Source of the DNA: an uncultured Clostridia bacterium | Lineage (GTDB): Bacteria > Bacillota > Clostridia > TANB77 > CAG-508 | DNA: 45,127 nucleotides | NCBI GenBank assembly: GCA_947629045.1 | Contig: CANRCF010000010.1 | Coordinates: forward strand, 1-45,127 | Direction of reading: 5' to 3' | Shown: positions 26,604 to 35,517 of the stretch, one piece after another | Position numbering within the stretch: the stretch's first letter is position 1 | Layout: each line of letters starts with the position of its first letter | The notes under the pieces: model-generated | Seen by the model: the letters and a program-made list of their open reading frames with translations, nothing else | Told to the model about the DNA's origin: nothing | Database searches by the model: none | Program-made: the position numbers and the translations under genes

Positions 26604-27995
26604 ATGGTATTTTCAAGTATTACATTCTTATTTTATTTTTTACCAATAGTGCTTGGGGTTTATTATATAGTACCAAAAAAATGTAAAAACATAGTGCTTT
26701 TAATAGCATCCTTTGCTTTTTATTTTTTTGGCGAACCAACTTATGTTTTACTAATGGCATTTTCAATTATAATCACATACATATTTGGACTTTTGATTGA
26801 TAAATATCAAAAAACAGAAAAGGCAAAAATATTCTTAGCACTAGCCTGCATAATAAGTATAGGATTATTAGTTTATTTTAAATATGCCAACTTTATAATA
26901 GAAAATATCAATCTATGGCTAAAACATAAAGTAGATTTTATAAATGTAGTATTGCCAATAGGAATATCTTTCTATACTTTTCAAATGTTAAGCTATTTAG
27001 TAGATGTTTATAAAGGAAATACAAAAGTACAAAAAAATATTTTAAAGCTAGCTATGTATGTATCTTTATTCCCACAGCTAATTGCAGGTCCAATAGTTAG
27101 ATATACTACTATACAAGACCAAATAGAAAACAGAACTCACACAATGGAAAAGTTTGCCCTAGGTGTTAGAAGATTCATTATAGGTTTAAGCAAAAAAGTT
27201 TTAATCGCAAATGTATTAGGAGAGCTTGTAACCACCTTTTTAGCAAGTAATGAGATGAGCATACTATATTATTGGCTATATGCTATTTCAGCAATGCTTC
27301 AAATTTACTTTGACTTTTCAGGCTATTCAGACATGGCAATAGGACTTGGTAAAATGTTTGGCTTTGAATTTTTAGAAAACTTTAACTATCCATATATTGC
27401 AAAAAGCATTACAGACTTTTGGAGAAGATGGCATATATCTTTAAGCAGTTGGTTTAGAGACTATGTGTATATTCCACTTGGAGGAAACAGAACAACAAAA
27501 ATAAAATGGCTAAGAAACATAATGATAGTATGGCTACTTACAGGCCTATGGCATGGCGCAGCATGGAACTTTATTATATGGGGATTATACTTTGGCATTT
27601 TACTAATTATAGAAAAATTATTCTTAGGAAAGTATTTAGAAAAGCTTCCAAAAACATTCTCACATTTATATGTACTAATTCTAGTAATGATTAGCTTCAT
27701 AATATTTAATGGAGAAAGTACATCCATGATTTTGCAAAATATAGGAGGGCTAGTAGGCTTTGGAAAAGTGCCACTTATTCTACCTGAAAGTGTATATTAT
27801 TTAAAAAGCTACTTTATAGTTATAGTAATTGGAATGATTGGAGCAACACCAATTCTTAAAAACATTGCTACATCTAAAAAAGTAGAAAAGATAGCAAATG
27901 TATTAGAGCCAATATTTTTGGTATGTTTACTTGTAATATGCACTTCATACATTGTTGATGGATCGTTTAATCCATTTTTATATTTTAGATTTTAA
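26604..27995 (+). CDS. MBOAT-family membrane O-acyltransferase (AlgI/DltB-like)
   Basis: 463 aa with about ten membrane segments. The family landmarks FPQLIAGPIVRY, YFDFSGYSDMAIGLGKMFGF, FWRRWHISLSSWFRDYVYIPLGG and the catalytic His in LTGLWHGAAWNFIIWG are all present. It transfers an acyl (usually acetyl) group across the membrane. The DHHW protein downstream would complete the transfer to an extracellular glycan. The pair sits inside the dcw cluster, so modification of peptidoglycan or a wall polymer is plausible but unproven. Confidence 0.92.
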   Translation: MVFSSITFLFYFLPIVLGVYYIVPKKCKNIVLLIASFAFYFFGEPTYVLLMAFSIIITYIFGLLIDKYQKTEKAKIFLALACIISIGLLVYFKYANFIIENINLWLKHKVDFINVVLPIGISFYTFQMLSYLVDVYKGNTKVQKNILKLAMYVSLFPQLIAGPIVRYTTIQDQIENRTHTMEKFALGVRRFIIGLSKKVLIANVLGELVTTFLASNEMSILYYWLYAISAMLQIYFDFSGYSDMAIGLGKMFGFEFLENFNYPYIAKSITDFWRRWHISLSSWFRDYVYIPLGGNRTTKIKWLRNIMIVWLLTGLWHGAAWNFIIWGLYFGILLIIEKLFLGKYLEKLPKTFSHLYVLILVMISFIIFNGESTSMILQNIGGLVGFGKVPLILPESVYYLKSYFIVIVIGMIGATPILKNIATSKKVEKIANVLEPIFLVCLLVICTSYIVDGSFNPFLYFRF

Positions 27996-28013
27996 CATTT
28001 AAATTATTAAATT

Positions 28014-28172
28014 AACAATATAGTAATTTCCATGCACCTTGTTGTCGCAACCACCTTATGTAATAAATTGTAGATACTCTACAATTTATTACTAAGATGT
28101 TGGTTGCTCCAAGCGCACTTCACTTCGTTCCGTTTGAACGCTACGCGGTGCTATTCCAATTACTATATTGTT
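28014..28172. repeat. Palindromic intergenic repeat, copy B (159 bp)
   Basis: Perfect 15 bp terminal inverted repeats (AACAATATAGTAATT and its complement). An inner perfect 14 bp hairpin (TAATAAATTGTAGA-tac-TCTACAATTTATTA at 28061-28091) corresponds to a differently sequenced hairpin in copy C. It lies between the MBOAT and DHHW genes. Confidence 0.8.
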
Positions 28173-28214
28173 CATTATAAAGAAAATAAATGTTAAAGAA
28201 AGGTAAAAAAATAA

Positions 28215-29327
28215 ATGAAAAATAAAATAATAGCAATCGGCTTCATAGTCATATTATTTGTATGCTTTGCTTTAAACATTATAAAAAAAGATGAAGAAAT
28301 ATCAACATCAGAAAGAAGAAAATTGGCAAAGTTTCCGAGTATAACACTAGAAAATGTAGTAAAAGGTAAAACTTCAGAAGAATTTGATAAATACACAGTA
28401 GACCAATTTATTTTAAGGGATTCTTTTAGAAGTATAAAATCTTTTTGGTCAAATTATGTATTTAGGAAAAAAGATAATAATGGGCTATTTTTAAAGGACA
28501 ACAGAATTTATAAAATAGAATATCCATTAAACAAAGAATATGTTAAAAAGTCAGCCGAGAAAATAAAAAATGTTTATGAAAAGTATTTAAATGAAAACAT
28601 GAACATATATTATTCAATTATTCCAGATAAAAATTATTATTTAGAATCAGATTATTTAAAAATAGATGTAAAAGATATTCAAAAATTAATGGAGGAAACA
28701 TTAAATCAAGGTACATTGCAAAAAGCTGGATTGCCACAAATGGAATATATTGATATTACAAATGCTTTAACTCTTGAAGATTATTATAAAACAGATTTGC
28801 ACTGGAAACAGGAAAATATTAAAAAAGTAGTAAACACCCTAGAAAACAAAATGAATTTAAAAGATACTTCAAGCCTTAACTATGAAATACAAGAATTAGG
28901 CAATTTTTATGGTACATATTATGGTCAATTAGGAAGGAATGTACCACCTGACAAAATAAATATTTTGAATAATAGTGTAATAGAAAATGCTACTTGTTAC
29001 AACTATGAAACAAACAAAACAGAAAATATATATGATATGAAAAAATGGCAAACATCTTCAGATAAGTATGATGTTTATTTATCAGGTGCAGTACCACTTA
29101 TTACAATAGAAAATAAGTCTAATCAAAATGGAAAAGAACTTTTATTATTTAGAGATTCTTTTGGAAGCAGTATAGCACCATTATTACTTGAAAATTATCA
29201 AAAAATTACTTTAATAGATTTAAGATATGTTTCAAGCACGATACTAAGTAATTATATTGACTTTGAAAATCAAGATGTACTATTTTTATACAGTACATTA
29301 GTTTTAAATCAAAATGTGCTAAGATAG
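28215..29327 (+). CDS. DHHW-family (AlgX/AlgJ-like) extracellular acetyltransferase partner
   Basis: 370 aa with an N-terminal membrane anchor (IIAIGFIVILFVCFALNI). The motif TDLHWKQENIKKVVNTL matches the DHHW / SGNH-like group that works with MBOAT proteins, and LLLFRDSFGSSIAPLL carries the SGNH-type Ser. YSIIPDKNYYL is also typical. It likely completes O-acetylation of an extracellular glycan. GAAAGGTAAAAAAATAA precedes ATG 28215. Confidence 0.85.
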   Translation: MKNKIIAIGFIVILFVCFALNIIKKDEEISTSERRKLAKFPSITLENVVKGKTSEEFDKYTVDQFILRDSFRSIKSFWSNYVFRKKDNNGLFLKDNRIYKIEYPLNKEYVKKSAEKIKNVYEKYLNENMNIYYSIIPDKNYYLESDYLKIDVKDIQKLMEETLNQGTLQKAGLPQMEYIDITNALTLEDYYKTDLHWKQENIKKVVNTLENKMNLKDTSSLNYEIQELGNFYGTYYGQLGRNVPPDKINILNNSVIENATCYNYETNKTENIYDMKKWQTSSDKYDVYLSGAVPLITIENKSNQNGKELLLFRDSFGSSIAPLLLENYQKITLIDLRYVSSTILSNYIDFENQDVLFLYSTLVLNQNVLR

Positions 29328-29412
29328 TTAGTTTGGACATACTATTTTTCTCTCTTTTTATTCTTTTTTACTAAGACATGAATAAAATAAAAGCAAAAGG
29401 AGAGAAGCAAAA

Positions 29413-31399
29413 GTGAAAAATAGAGATATTAGAGAATTACAAAATATAAATATAAATATAAATAGAAATAGAAACAAGAGAAGCTCTGTGCATAAAAAAC
29501 GAAGTGCTTCTATTGCAAGAGATTTAATTTCAAAAAAGGAACTGCAAAAACTTAAAAATAAGAAAAAGCAAGAGAAAATAAATTTAAAACAAGAGCAGAA
29601 AAAGTTTGAAAAAGAGCAAAGAAAGAAATTTAAAAAAGAAGTAAAAAATAAAAAGATAAAAGTAATAGAAAAGTCAAGCAATGTGAGCCAAAAAAAGAGA
29701 ATGAGAAATGAAATTATAGTAGCGTGGGGGTTATTTTTTGCACTTATATTTAGAATAGCATGGATACAATTTGGAATGGGGTCTGAGCTACAATCAATGG
29801 CATATGTTCAACAAACCTTAGATAGAAGCATAAACCCAAGAAGAGGAACAATTTATGATGCTACTCGGAAAAAATATTTTAGCAGTAAGTAGCACAGTAG
29901 AAACCATTACAGTAACACCTGTAAATATTCCAAAAGACCAAAAAGAAAAGGTTGCAAAGGCATTAAGTGATATATTTGAATTAGATTACGAAACAGTGCT
30001 AAAAAGAGTAAGCAAAAGAAGTTCAATTGAAACTATTGCAAAAAAAGTAGACAAAGAAAAGTCAGACCTTTTAAGAGTTTGGATGCAGGAAAATAATATA
30101 ACAAGTGGAATTAACATAGATGAAGATACAAAAAGATATTACCCATATAATAATCTGGCATCACAAGTAATTGGTTTTTCTGGTAGTGATAATCAAGGCT
30201 TAGACGGAATAGAAGCGGTTTATGATGATGAGCTAAAAGGTGAAAAAGGCAAAATTCAAAAGATGACAGATGCAAGAGGTGGAGATTTAGGAAATGTTAG
30301 CGAAAACTATGTGCCTGCTGTTGACGGAAATGATTTGGTGCTAACGATTGATAGTACAATACAAGGAATTGCAGAAAAATACCTAGAAGAAGCGTGTATT
30401 GATAACAAATGTACAGATGGTGGCAATATAATTGTTATGAGTCCGAAAACTGGCGACATTTTAGCTATGGCAGGTTATCCAAACTATAACTTAAATGCTC
30501 CATTTGATCCAAGCACAGATGAGCTTAAACAGAATTGGAGCTCAATGTCAGATACAGAAAAAAACAGAGCAAGGCTAGCACTTTGGAGAAATAAAGCAGT
30601 TACAGATACTTATGAGCCGGGGTCTACTTTTAAACTTATTACAACTTCAGCATCACTTCAAGAAGGAATTACTACACCTGATAAAACTGGCGAATTTTGC
30701 TGTACTGGTGGAATAGAAATTGCAGGTGTTAGAATAAAGTGTTGGAGATATTATAGACCACATGGTCCAGAATCTTTAAGGCAAGCATTAATGAATTCAT
30801 GTAACCCAGTATTTATAGGACTAGGTCAAAAGCTAGGAGTACACACTTATTATCAATACTTAAATAAATTTGGCTTATTAGGAAAAACAGGAATAGACCT
30901 TCCAGGAGAGGCAACCAGTATTTTCTTAAAAGAAGAAAAAGTAGGGCCAGTAGAACTTGCTACAATTTCATTTGGGCAAAGATTTGAAATTACGCCAATA
31001 CAGCTTGCTACGGCAGTAAGCACTATTGCAAATGGTGGAGTGAAAATTACTCCTAGAGTAATTAAACAAATAATAAATAGTTCTACCGGTGAAATAACAG
31101 ACATTCCTGTAAAAACAGGGGAAAGAGTAATTTCAGAAGAACATAGCAAAGAAGTTTTAAGTATGATGGAATCAGTTGTAGCAGAAGGAACAGGAAAAAA
31201 TGCACAGGTAAAAGGTTATAGAGTAGGTGGAAAAACGGGAACCTCAGAAGATGGTGTAAATACTAATAAATACGTTACTTCTTTTGTAGGTGTAGCACCA
31301 ATTTCGGATCCAGAAGTAGTAGTTTTGGTAACCTTATATAATCCAACAGGAGAGGGGGGACACCAAGGAGGTGCTTGGGTGATTTATACAACACACTAA
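29413..31399 (+). CDS. spoVD: SpoVD/FtsI-type class B PBP; +1 shift at CGG 29866; 3' end displaced by the element
   Basis: It starts at GTG 29413 after AAAGGAGAGAAGCAAAA. A long basic, Lys-rich cytosolic tail (about 100 residues) is followed by a membrane helix (IIVAWGLFFALIFRIAWIQF) and the N-terminal PBP2/FtsI motif RRGTIYDA. The plain frame then ends at 29892; skipping the C of CGG at 29866 gives RRGTIYDATGKNILAVSSTV and opens the rest. SxxK is GSTFKL, SxN is MNSCNP and KTG is GGKTGTSEDG, so the transpeptidase motifs are intact. The gene is then cut after GGHQGGA, where the element adds WVIYTTH and a stop at 31397. The missing end and PASTA domain lie at 38789-39070. It cross-links septal or cortex peptidoglycan. 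Confidence 0.9.
31369..31396 (+). mobile_element. attL of the integrative element
   Basis: The core AGGTGCT (31369-31375) is shared with attR at 38782. Inside the element GCTTGGGTGATT...CAACACAC (31373-31396) is the inverted repeat of the right arm at 38758-38781, with 21 of 24 bases matching. Confidence 0.9.
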
Positions 31400-31473
31400 T
31401 TTATAGTACAAATTGTTTTATCTATAAATTATAACAAATTTATTTAATAGATTTAATAAATAATAAGAATTTG

Positions 31474-31551
31474 TTGAATGAATTCAGTAAAATATCAAAA
31501 ATATATTGAATTAATTCAACAAAATAATGAAAATATATTGAATAAATTCAA
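31474..31551 (+). repeat. Three palindromic boxes at exact 32 bp spacing near attL
   Basis: TTGAATGAATTCA (31474), TTGAATTAATTCAA (31506) and TTGAATAAATTCAA (31538) start 32 bp apart, i.e. about three helical turns, inside the element close to its left end. Likely protein-binding sites. Confidence 0.65.
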
Positions 31552-31559
31552 TAAATAAT

Positions 31560-31595
31560 AAAAAGAGGCCGTAGAGTTTAACTAAACTCTACGGC
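31560..31595 (-). terminator. Terminator of the beta-lactamase-like gene
   Basis: GCCGTAGAGTTTA and TAAACTCTACGGC (31568-31595) form a perfect palindromic stem; on the minus strand it is followed by CTCTTTTTATT. Confidence 0.8.
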
Positions 31596-31619
31596 TAATT
31601 AATTATGAAATTGAAGCTT

Positions 31620-32714
31620 TTAGAAGATTTCTCCGCCCATATCGACAGCAAACTTGTCAATTACAGCCTTACCTATGAAAATTACAGGTGAGGTGTAAGA
31701 ATCTTCAGAGTTTGGAACTGATGTCATAATTATAACTAAATAATTGTCATTTATTATGGCACAGTCACAAGCACAAGAGTAGGTACCATAGGACCATCCT
31801 GATTTGTGAAGATACTCAGTTTCGCTTTCGGCTTGATAAGTTATATAGCAATATTTTGTGTTGCTTATCAGCTCTTTTAGAACATCAGAATAGGTTGAAT
31901 CACTATTTATATATTTATAAATTTCAATCCATTCATTCTTTCTATTATGAACTGATGCAGAACCAAAATATTGCCCTTTAGCTAGCTTCTGCCCGCCAAG
32001 TGGAACAATAAAATCTTGGTAATCTTTTAAAGGAAACTTAGATGCAAGCATATAATATGCTGCATTGTCAGAAATACCAAGCATTTTATCGAGTAACTCA
32101 TATATGGTATATTTTGTGCCATATTTAGAGTACTGAATTACTCCACTTCCACCATGTGTATTGTTCTTACTGTGTGTTATAGTTTCGGTATATATATCTA
32201 TACCGAGTTCCTCACACTTTTTTAGAACAAATAATGCAAATCCAGCTTTAACTGTGCAACCGCCGGGAATTAATGTGTCTGGATTATACTCATATCCTTT
32301 TTTACCATCTAATGAGTAAATACCTACGCCAACTTTAATTCCACGAAACTTTTTTATTTGCCTGTCTACTTCTCTTTGAACTCTTGCAGGAAGATTGTAG
32401 TATACAGGCTCTTCCTCATCTTCAGAAGATTCAGCTTCATTTTCAGCAGAATTTTTTTCATTAGAAACTGTGCTTTCATTTTCTAAAGATTGAGAATTGT
32501 CTTCTGAAGTCTCAGCTTCATTTTGAGAAATGTCAATTTCTTCTTCGATGGTCTCTGAATCAAGCTCATCTTGATTATTTGACACTTCTTCTGTTGTTTG
32601 TCCGGTTTCTGTTTGAGATTCCGTACTGTTTGCAGAAGCCTCTACTATAGTCATAGAAGAGAGAAACATAGTGCAAACAGTAATTGCAATTAGTAGACTG
32701 ATAAACCGCTTCAT
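31620..32714 (-). CDS. Class A beta-lactamase-like protein with Cys in place of the nucleophile Ser
   Basis: 364 aa from ATG 32714, which has AAAGGAGAATTAATT upstream. A signal peptide (FISLLIAITVCTMFLSS) is followed by an acidic Ser/Glu-rich linker and a beta-lactamase2-type domain. SDN (GISDNAAYYML) and KSG (YLHKSGWSYG) are present, but SxxK reads GGCTVKAG with TGC at the nucleophile codon. It may be an inactive or thiol-using homologue, or a binding protein. CGG is codon 3 (32708-32706) and must be read as Arg; a +1 shift there would truncate the protein at once. Confidence 0.75.
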   Translation of the reverse strand: MKRFISLLIAITVCTMFLSSMTIVEASANSTESQTETGQTTEEVSNNQDELDSETIEEEIDISQNEAETSEDNSQSLENESTVSNEKNSAENEAESSEDEEEPVYYNLPARVQREVDRQIKKFRGIKVGVGIYSLDGKKGYEYNPDTLIPGGCTVKAGFALFVLKKCEELGIDIYTETITHSKNNTHGGSGVIQYSKYGTKYTIYELLDKMLGISDNAAYYMLASKFPLKDYQDFIVPLGGQKLAKGQYFGSASVHNRKNEWIEIYKYINSDSTYSDVLKELISNTKYCYITYQAESETEYLHKSGWSYGTYSCACDCAIINDNYLVIIMTSVPNSEDSYTSPVIFIGKAVIDKFAVDMGGEIF

Positions 32715-32981
32715 AATTAATTCTCCTTTCAAAATAGTTGTAAGATTTATGTCTACCACTCCATTATACCACTATTATTTCATATAGTCAAAAGATATTT
32801 AAAAATCTATTAAAATATATTTTACATTGTACAAATTGCATTTACTTTACAGAATTGTATTTAACTTTTCACTTGACGAAATATATTTTACTTTTCAATT
32901 CACCAATTTAGTTTTACATTTTAAAAATAATAACTTACTATTTAAAAAAATATTATTAAAAAAATGTTAATAATATAAATT

Positions 32982-33932
32982 TTAATTTGAGCCAGAGTTT
33001 ACTTTTTTTTTAGCAACTACTACAAACCTTCCATCTTTCGTATGATATGAACAGGTAGATAGAGTCATAAGACCTTCTCCATATTTGGCGGTTTTTCCAG
33101 TATCATATAGCGAAGCTTTTTTTACATTCTTTATAAAGCTATTATATTCTTTTTCATTTTTAGCATTAACAAAATCATAGTAGCGAAAAACATTTTTTTC
33201 ATCTGCATAATATAATCTTGACCTAAACACTGCTATAATTTCATATTCTGCATCTTCTTTATTCGTGGTGAATCTTATAGTAGGATGTTCTTCATAAAAT
33301 TTTTTGTCTTTATATTTTAACAAATTTTGAAAAGAAGTTCCATTATCAATATTATGACCATAAATTAAAAGATTTGTACTTGGCTTTTTAAAAGAATAAT
33401 CCTTATCTAAAAAAATAGATCCATTTATAGAGTAATTTTTTTTATAATTACGCCTTAGGTAATAGTAGTTATCAGAGCTTTGTAACACAGGGTAGCTTAT
33501 ATTAGTATTTTCAATTTCAATCCAAGCAACAATATCTGAATTTATTTTTTGAAGCTCCTCAAGCTTTAATACTCTTTCAGGACGTATATCTATAATTTCA
33601 TTACTAGAGCCATTACCATTTCCACTACTTTCAGCATCTAAAGTAGCTCCATCAAGTTCTGCTAATCTGGTTTCATCTATCGAAATTTCATTTAACAAAT
33701 TACTTTCTTTTTTATTTTCATACATATCATATAAATATTTCATTATATATAATGCTGAAAAAAATATAAGAATTTCAAGCACTATGTAAATTAAAATAAT
33801 CAATGGTTTTTTTAGTTTTATTACAGAATTACTATTAATATTTTGACCTTTTGATTTACATATTAAAATTTTTTCATTTAAGGTTTTAGGTTGATTTTTT
33901 ATATTACGCATATCTTTCAAAAATTTATTCAT
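32982..33932 (-). CDS. srtB: Class B sortase
   Basis: 316 aa. After a cytosolic tail and membrane helix (PLIILIYIVLEILIFFSALY) comes an SrtB domain: DIVAWIEIENTNISYPVLQ, GSIFLDKDYSF, the His in LIYGHNIDNGTSFQNLLKY and the Cys/Arg in MTLSTCSYHTKDGRFVVVAK. All catalytic residues are visible. It probably anchors the SPKTG protein encoded next to it. An inverted repeat at 33969-34019 separates the two genes. Confidence 0.92.
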   Translation of the reverse strand: MNKFLKDMRNIKNQPKTLNEKILICKSKGQNINSNSVIKLKKPLIILIYIVLEILIFFSALYIMKYLYDMYENKKESNLLNEISIDETRLAELDGATLDAESSGNGNGSSNEIIDIRPERVLKLEELQKINSDIVAWIEIENTNISYPVLQSSDNYYYLRRNYKKNYSINGSIFLDKDYSFKKPSTNLLIYGHNIDNGTSFQNLLKYKDKKFYEEHPTIRFTTNKEDAEYEIIAVFRSRLYYADEKNVFRYYDFVNAKNEKEYNSFIKNVKKASLYDTGKTAKYGEGLMTLSTCSYHTKDGRFVVVAKKKVNSGSN

Positions 33933-33968
33933 AATATTTTTCTACTCCTATAAACAATTTTTAAATTT

Positions 33969-34019
33969 TATAACCTACATTAGCACGTGTTATAAAAATC
34001 ACTTATAATGTAGGTTATA
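33969..34019. terminator. Inverted repeat between the sortase and its substrate gene
   Basis: ATAACCTACATTA pairs with TAATGTAGGTTAT over a loop of about 25 bases. It may end or attenuate the surface-protein transcript before the sortase gene. Confidence 0.5.
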
Positions 34020-34027
34020 AATAAATA

Positions 34028-35128
34028 CTATTTTACTTTTTTAGTTAAAACATATACAGCTGTTATTGAGCTTAAAAGTACAAACATAGATATTGCAAAA
34101 GTATCTTTTACACCTGTTTTTGGAGAATCATCTTTTTTGTTCTCTTTTAATTTTGCATAAATTGTTGTATCTTCTGTTATAGGTTTTGAAAAATCAAATT
34201 TATTTGTGAATTTTTCATCTGAATAAAAACCATCTAAAGTATAGTTTTTGATACCTAATTCAGTTAAATTAACTTTAGCTTTAACATCCTTTTCTGTAAG
34301 AGTTGTTCCTGGAACTACTGATATTGCAACATTTTTGTCATTTACATGAACTGTAAGTGTAACATTTGGAGTATAATCGTCACCTTCAACTTCTACATTT
34401 GAATTTGCATTACTTGTGAATAAAACATTGTTATTTTCATCTGCAATAACAACTTGGTTACCACTTGTAAGAACTTTGTATTCTGTAGAATCAGTATTTT
34501 CTACTTCAAAGTTTTTTAAGTTATCGTTTGTAGCTAAATAAACTACATTTTCTTTTTCACTAGAAGTTAATTTACCATTCATTACTAATTTTGGGGCACT
34601 ATCAACTTCTTCTAAACTTTCACCTTGTGCAATTTCTATACCGTTATTAGCACCAGTACCATTTTTACCAAGATTTAAGTTGATTACTTCAACTGTACCA
34701 GCGTTAGCTAAAACACCACCAAAAGCACAGTTTGAAATAGTTACGCCATCTAATATAACATAACCGCCATTATAGGCTTGAACACCATATTTTGCACTAT
34801 TTTTTAATGAAAGATTTCTTAAAGTAATTTTTGCACCTTTACCTGCTGTAATTAATGTTCCGTTTGGACCACTATTGTTCCATCCAGAATCGCTTTTTGA
34901 TATAGTATGTCCGTTACCATTAATTGTGAAATTTTTGTCAGTTATTTCAATAGGGCTTGTTAAATAAATATCTGTAGATAAAGTAATTGTATCACCAGCA
35001 GTAGCATTTTGAATTGCTGATTTTAAATCAGCTTCGCTATTTACTGATGTAGTTTTAGCTTGACAAAAACTTGGTATAAAAATTAATGCAGTTAACAATA
35101 CTATTAAAGATAAAACTAATTTTTTCAT
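34028..35128 (-). CDS. Sortase-anchored surface protein (SPKTG) with beta-helix and InlB-type repeat
   Basis: 366 aa. A signal peptide (KLVLSLIVLLTALIFIPSF) is followed by a right-handed beta-helix region (TLSTDIYLTSPIEITDKNFT, GAKITLRNLSLKNSAKYGVQ, VILDGVTISNCAFGGV). An InlB B-repeat/flagellin-modification-like unit (YTLDGFYSDEKFTNKFDFSK) comes next. The C-terminus is a cell-wall sorting signal: SPKTG, a hydrophobic helix and KKVK. SPKTG fits the (S/P)PxTG specificity known for clostridial class B sortases. The likely role is adhesion or matrix binding. Confidence 0.85.
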   Translation of the reverse strand: MKKLVLSLIVLLTALIFIPSFCQAKTTSVNSEADLKSAIQNATAGDTITLSTDIYLTSPIEITDKNFTINGNGHTISKSDSGWNNSGPNGTLITAGKGAKITLRNLSLKNSAKYGVQAYNGGYVILDGVTISNCAFGGVLANAGTVEVINLNLGKNGTGANNGIEIAQGESLEEVDSAPKLVMNGKLTSSEKENVVYLATNDNLKNFEVENTDSTEYKVLTSGNQVVIADENNNVLFTSNANSNVEVEGDDYTPNVTLTVHVNDKNVAISVVPGTTLTEKDVKAKVNLTELGIKNYTLDGFYSDEKFTNKFDFSKPITEDTTIYAKLKENKKDDSPKTGVKDTFAISMFVLLSSITAVYVLTKKVK

Positions 35129-35517
35129 AAATTCATATCCTTTCTAAATGTATTAAAATACTATTTAATAAGTAATTTTCTTTAAAAGCTTAGAGCACAA
35201 ATAAAAAATAAGTATAAACATTTTAAAAAAAGTACTTAATTTTTTTAGTATTTCAAAATTTAGTATGTGTTAATTTTTTTGTTTTATACAAAATTCTACA
35301 TTATTCGAAAAAATTAAATGTGATTTATACATTTGAAAAATTAAATATAATTTGTATAGGTGAATGATAAAAAATAAACATTTTCTGTAAACCTTGATTT
35401 TACTGTAAAAATATGTTAAAATAAAATCGTAACCTTTTATTCTTTTCCTCTTTTTTCTTAAAAGAGGAAAAATTTGCAATTTGTTGAAAAATGAAAAATC
35501 GTAAGGAGGACAACAGT
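35129..35517. promoter_or_regulatory. Divergent control region of the surface protein and glucosaminidase genes
   Basis: A promoter for the rightward gene is TTGATT (35394), 17 bp, TAAAAT (35417). Two imperfect direct repeats (GAAAAAATTAAATGTGATTT at about 35307 and GAAAAATTAAATATAATTTG at about 35334) precede it, and a perfect 12 bp hairpin, TTTTCCTCTTTT/AAAAGAGGAAAA (35443-35471), lies in its leader. Confidence 0.5.
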
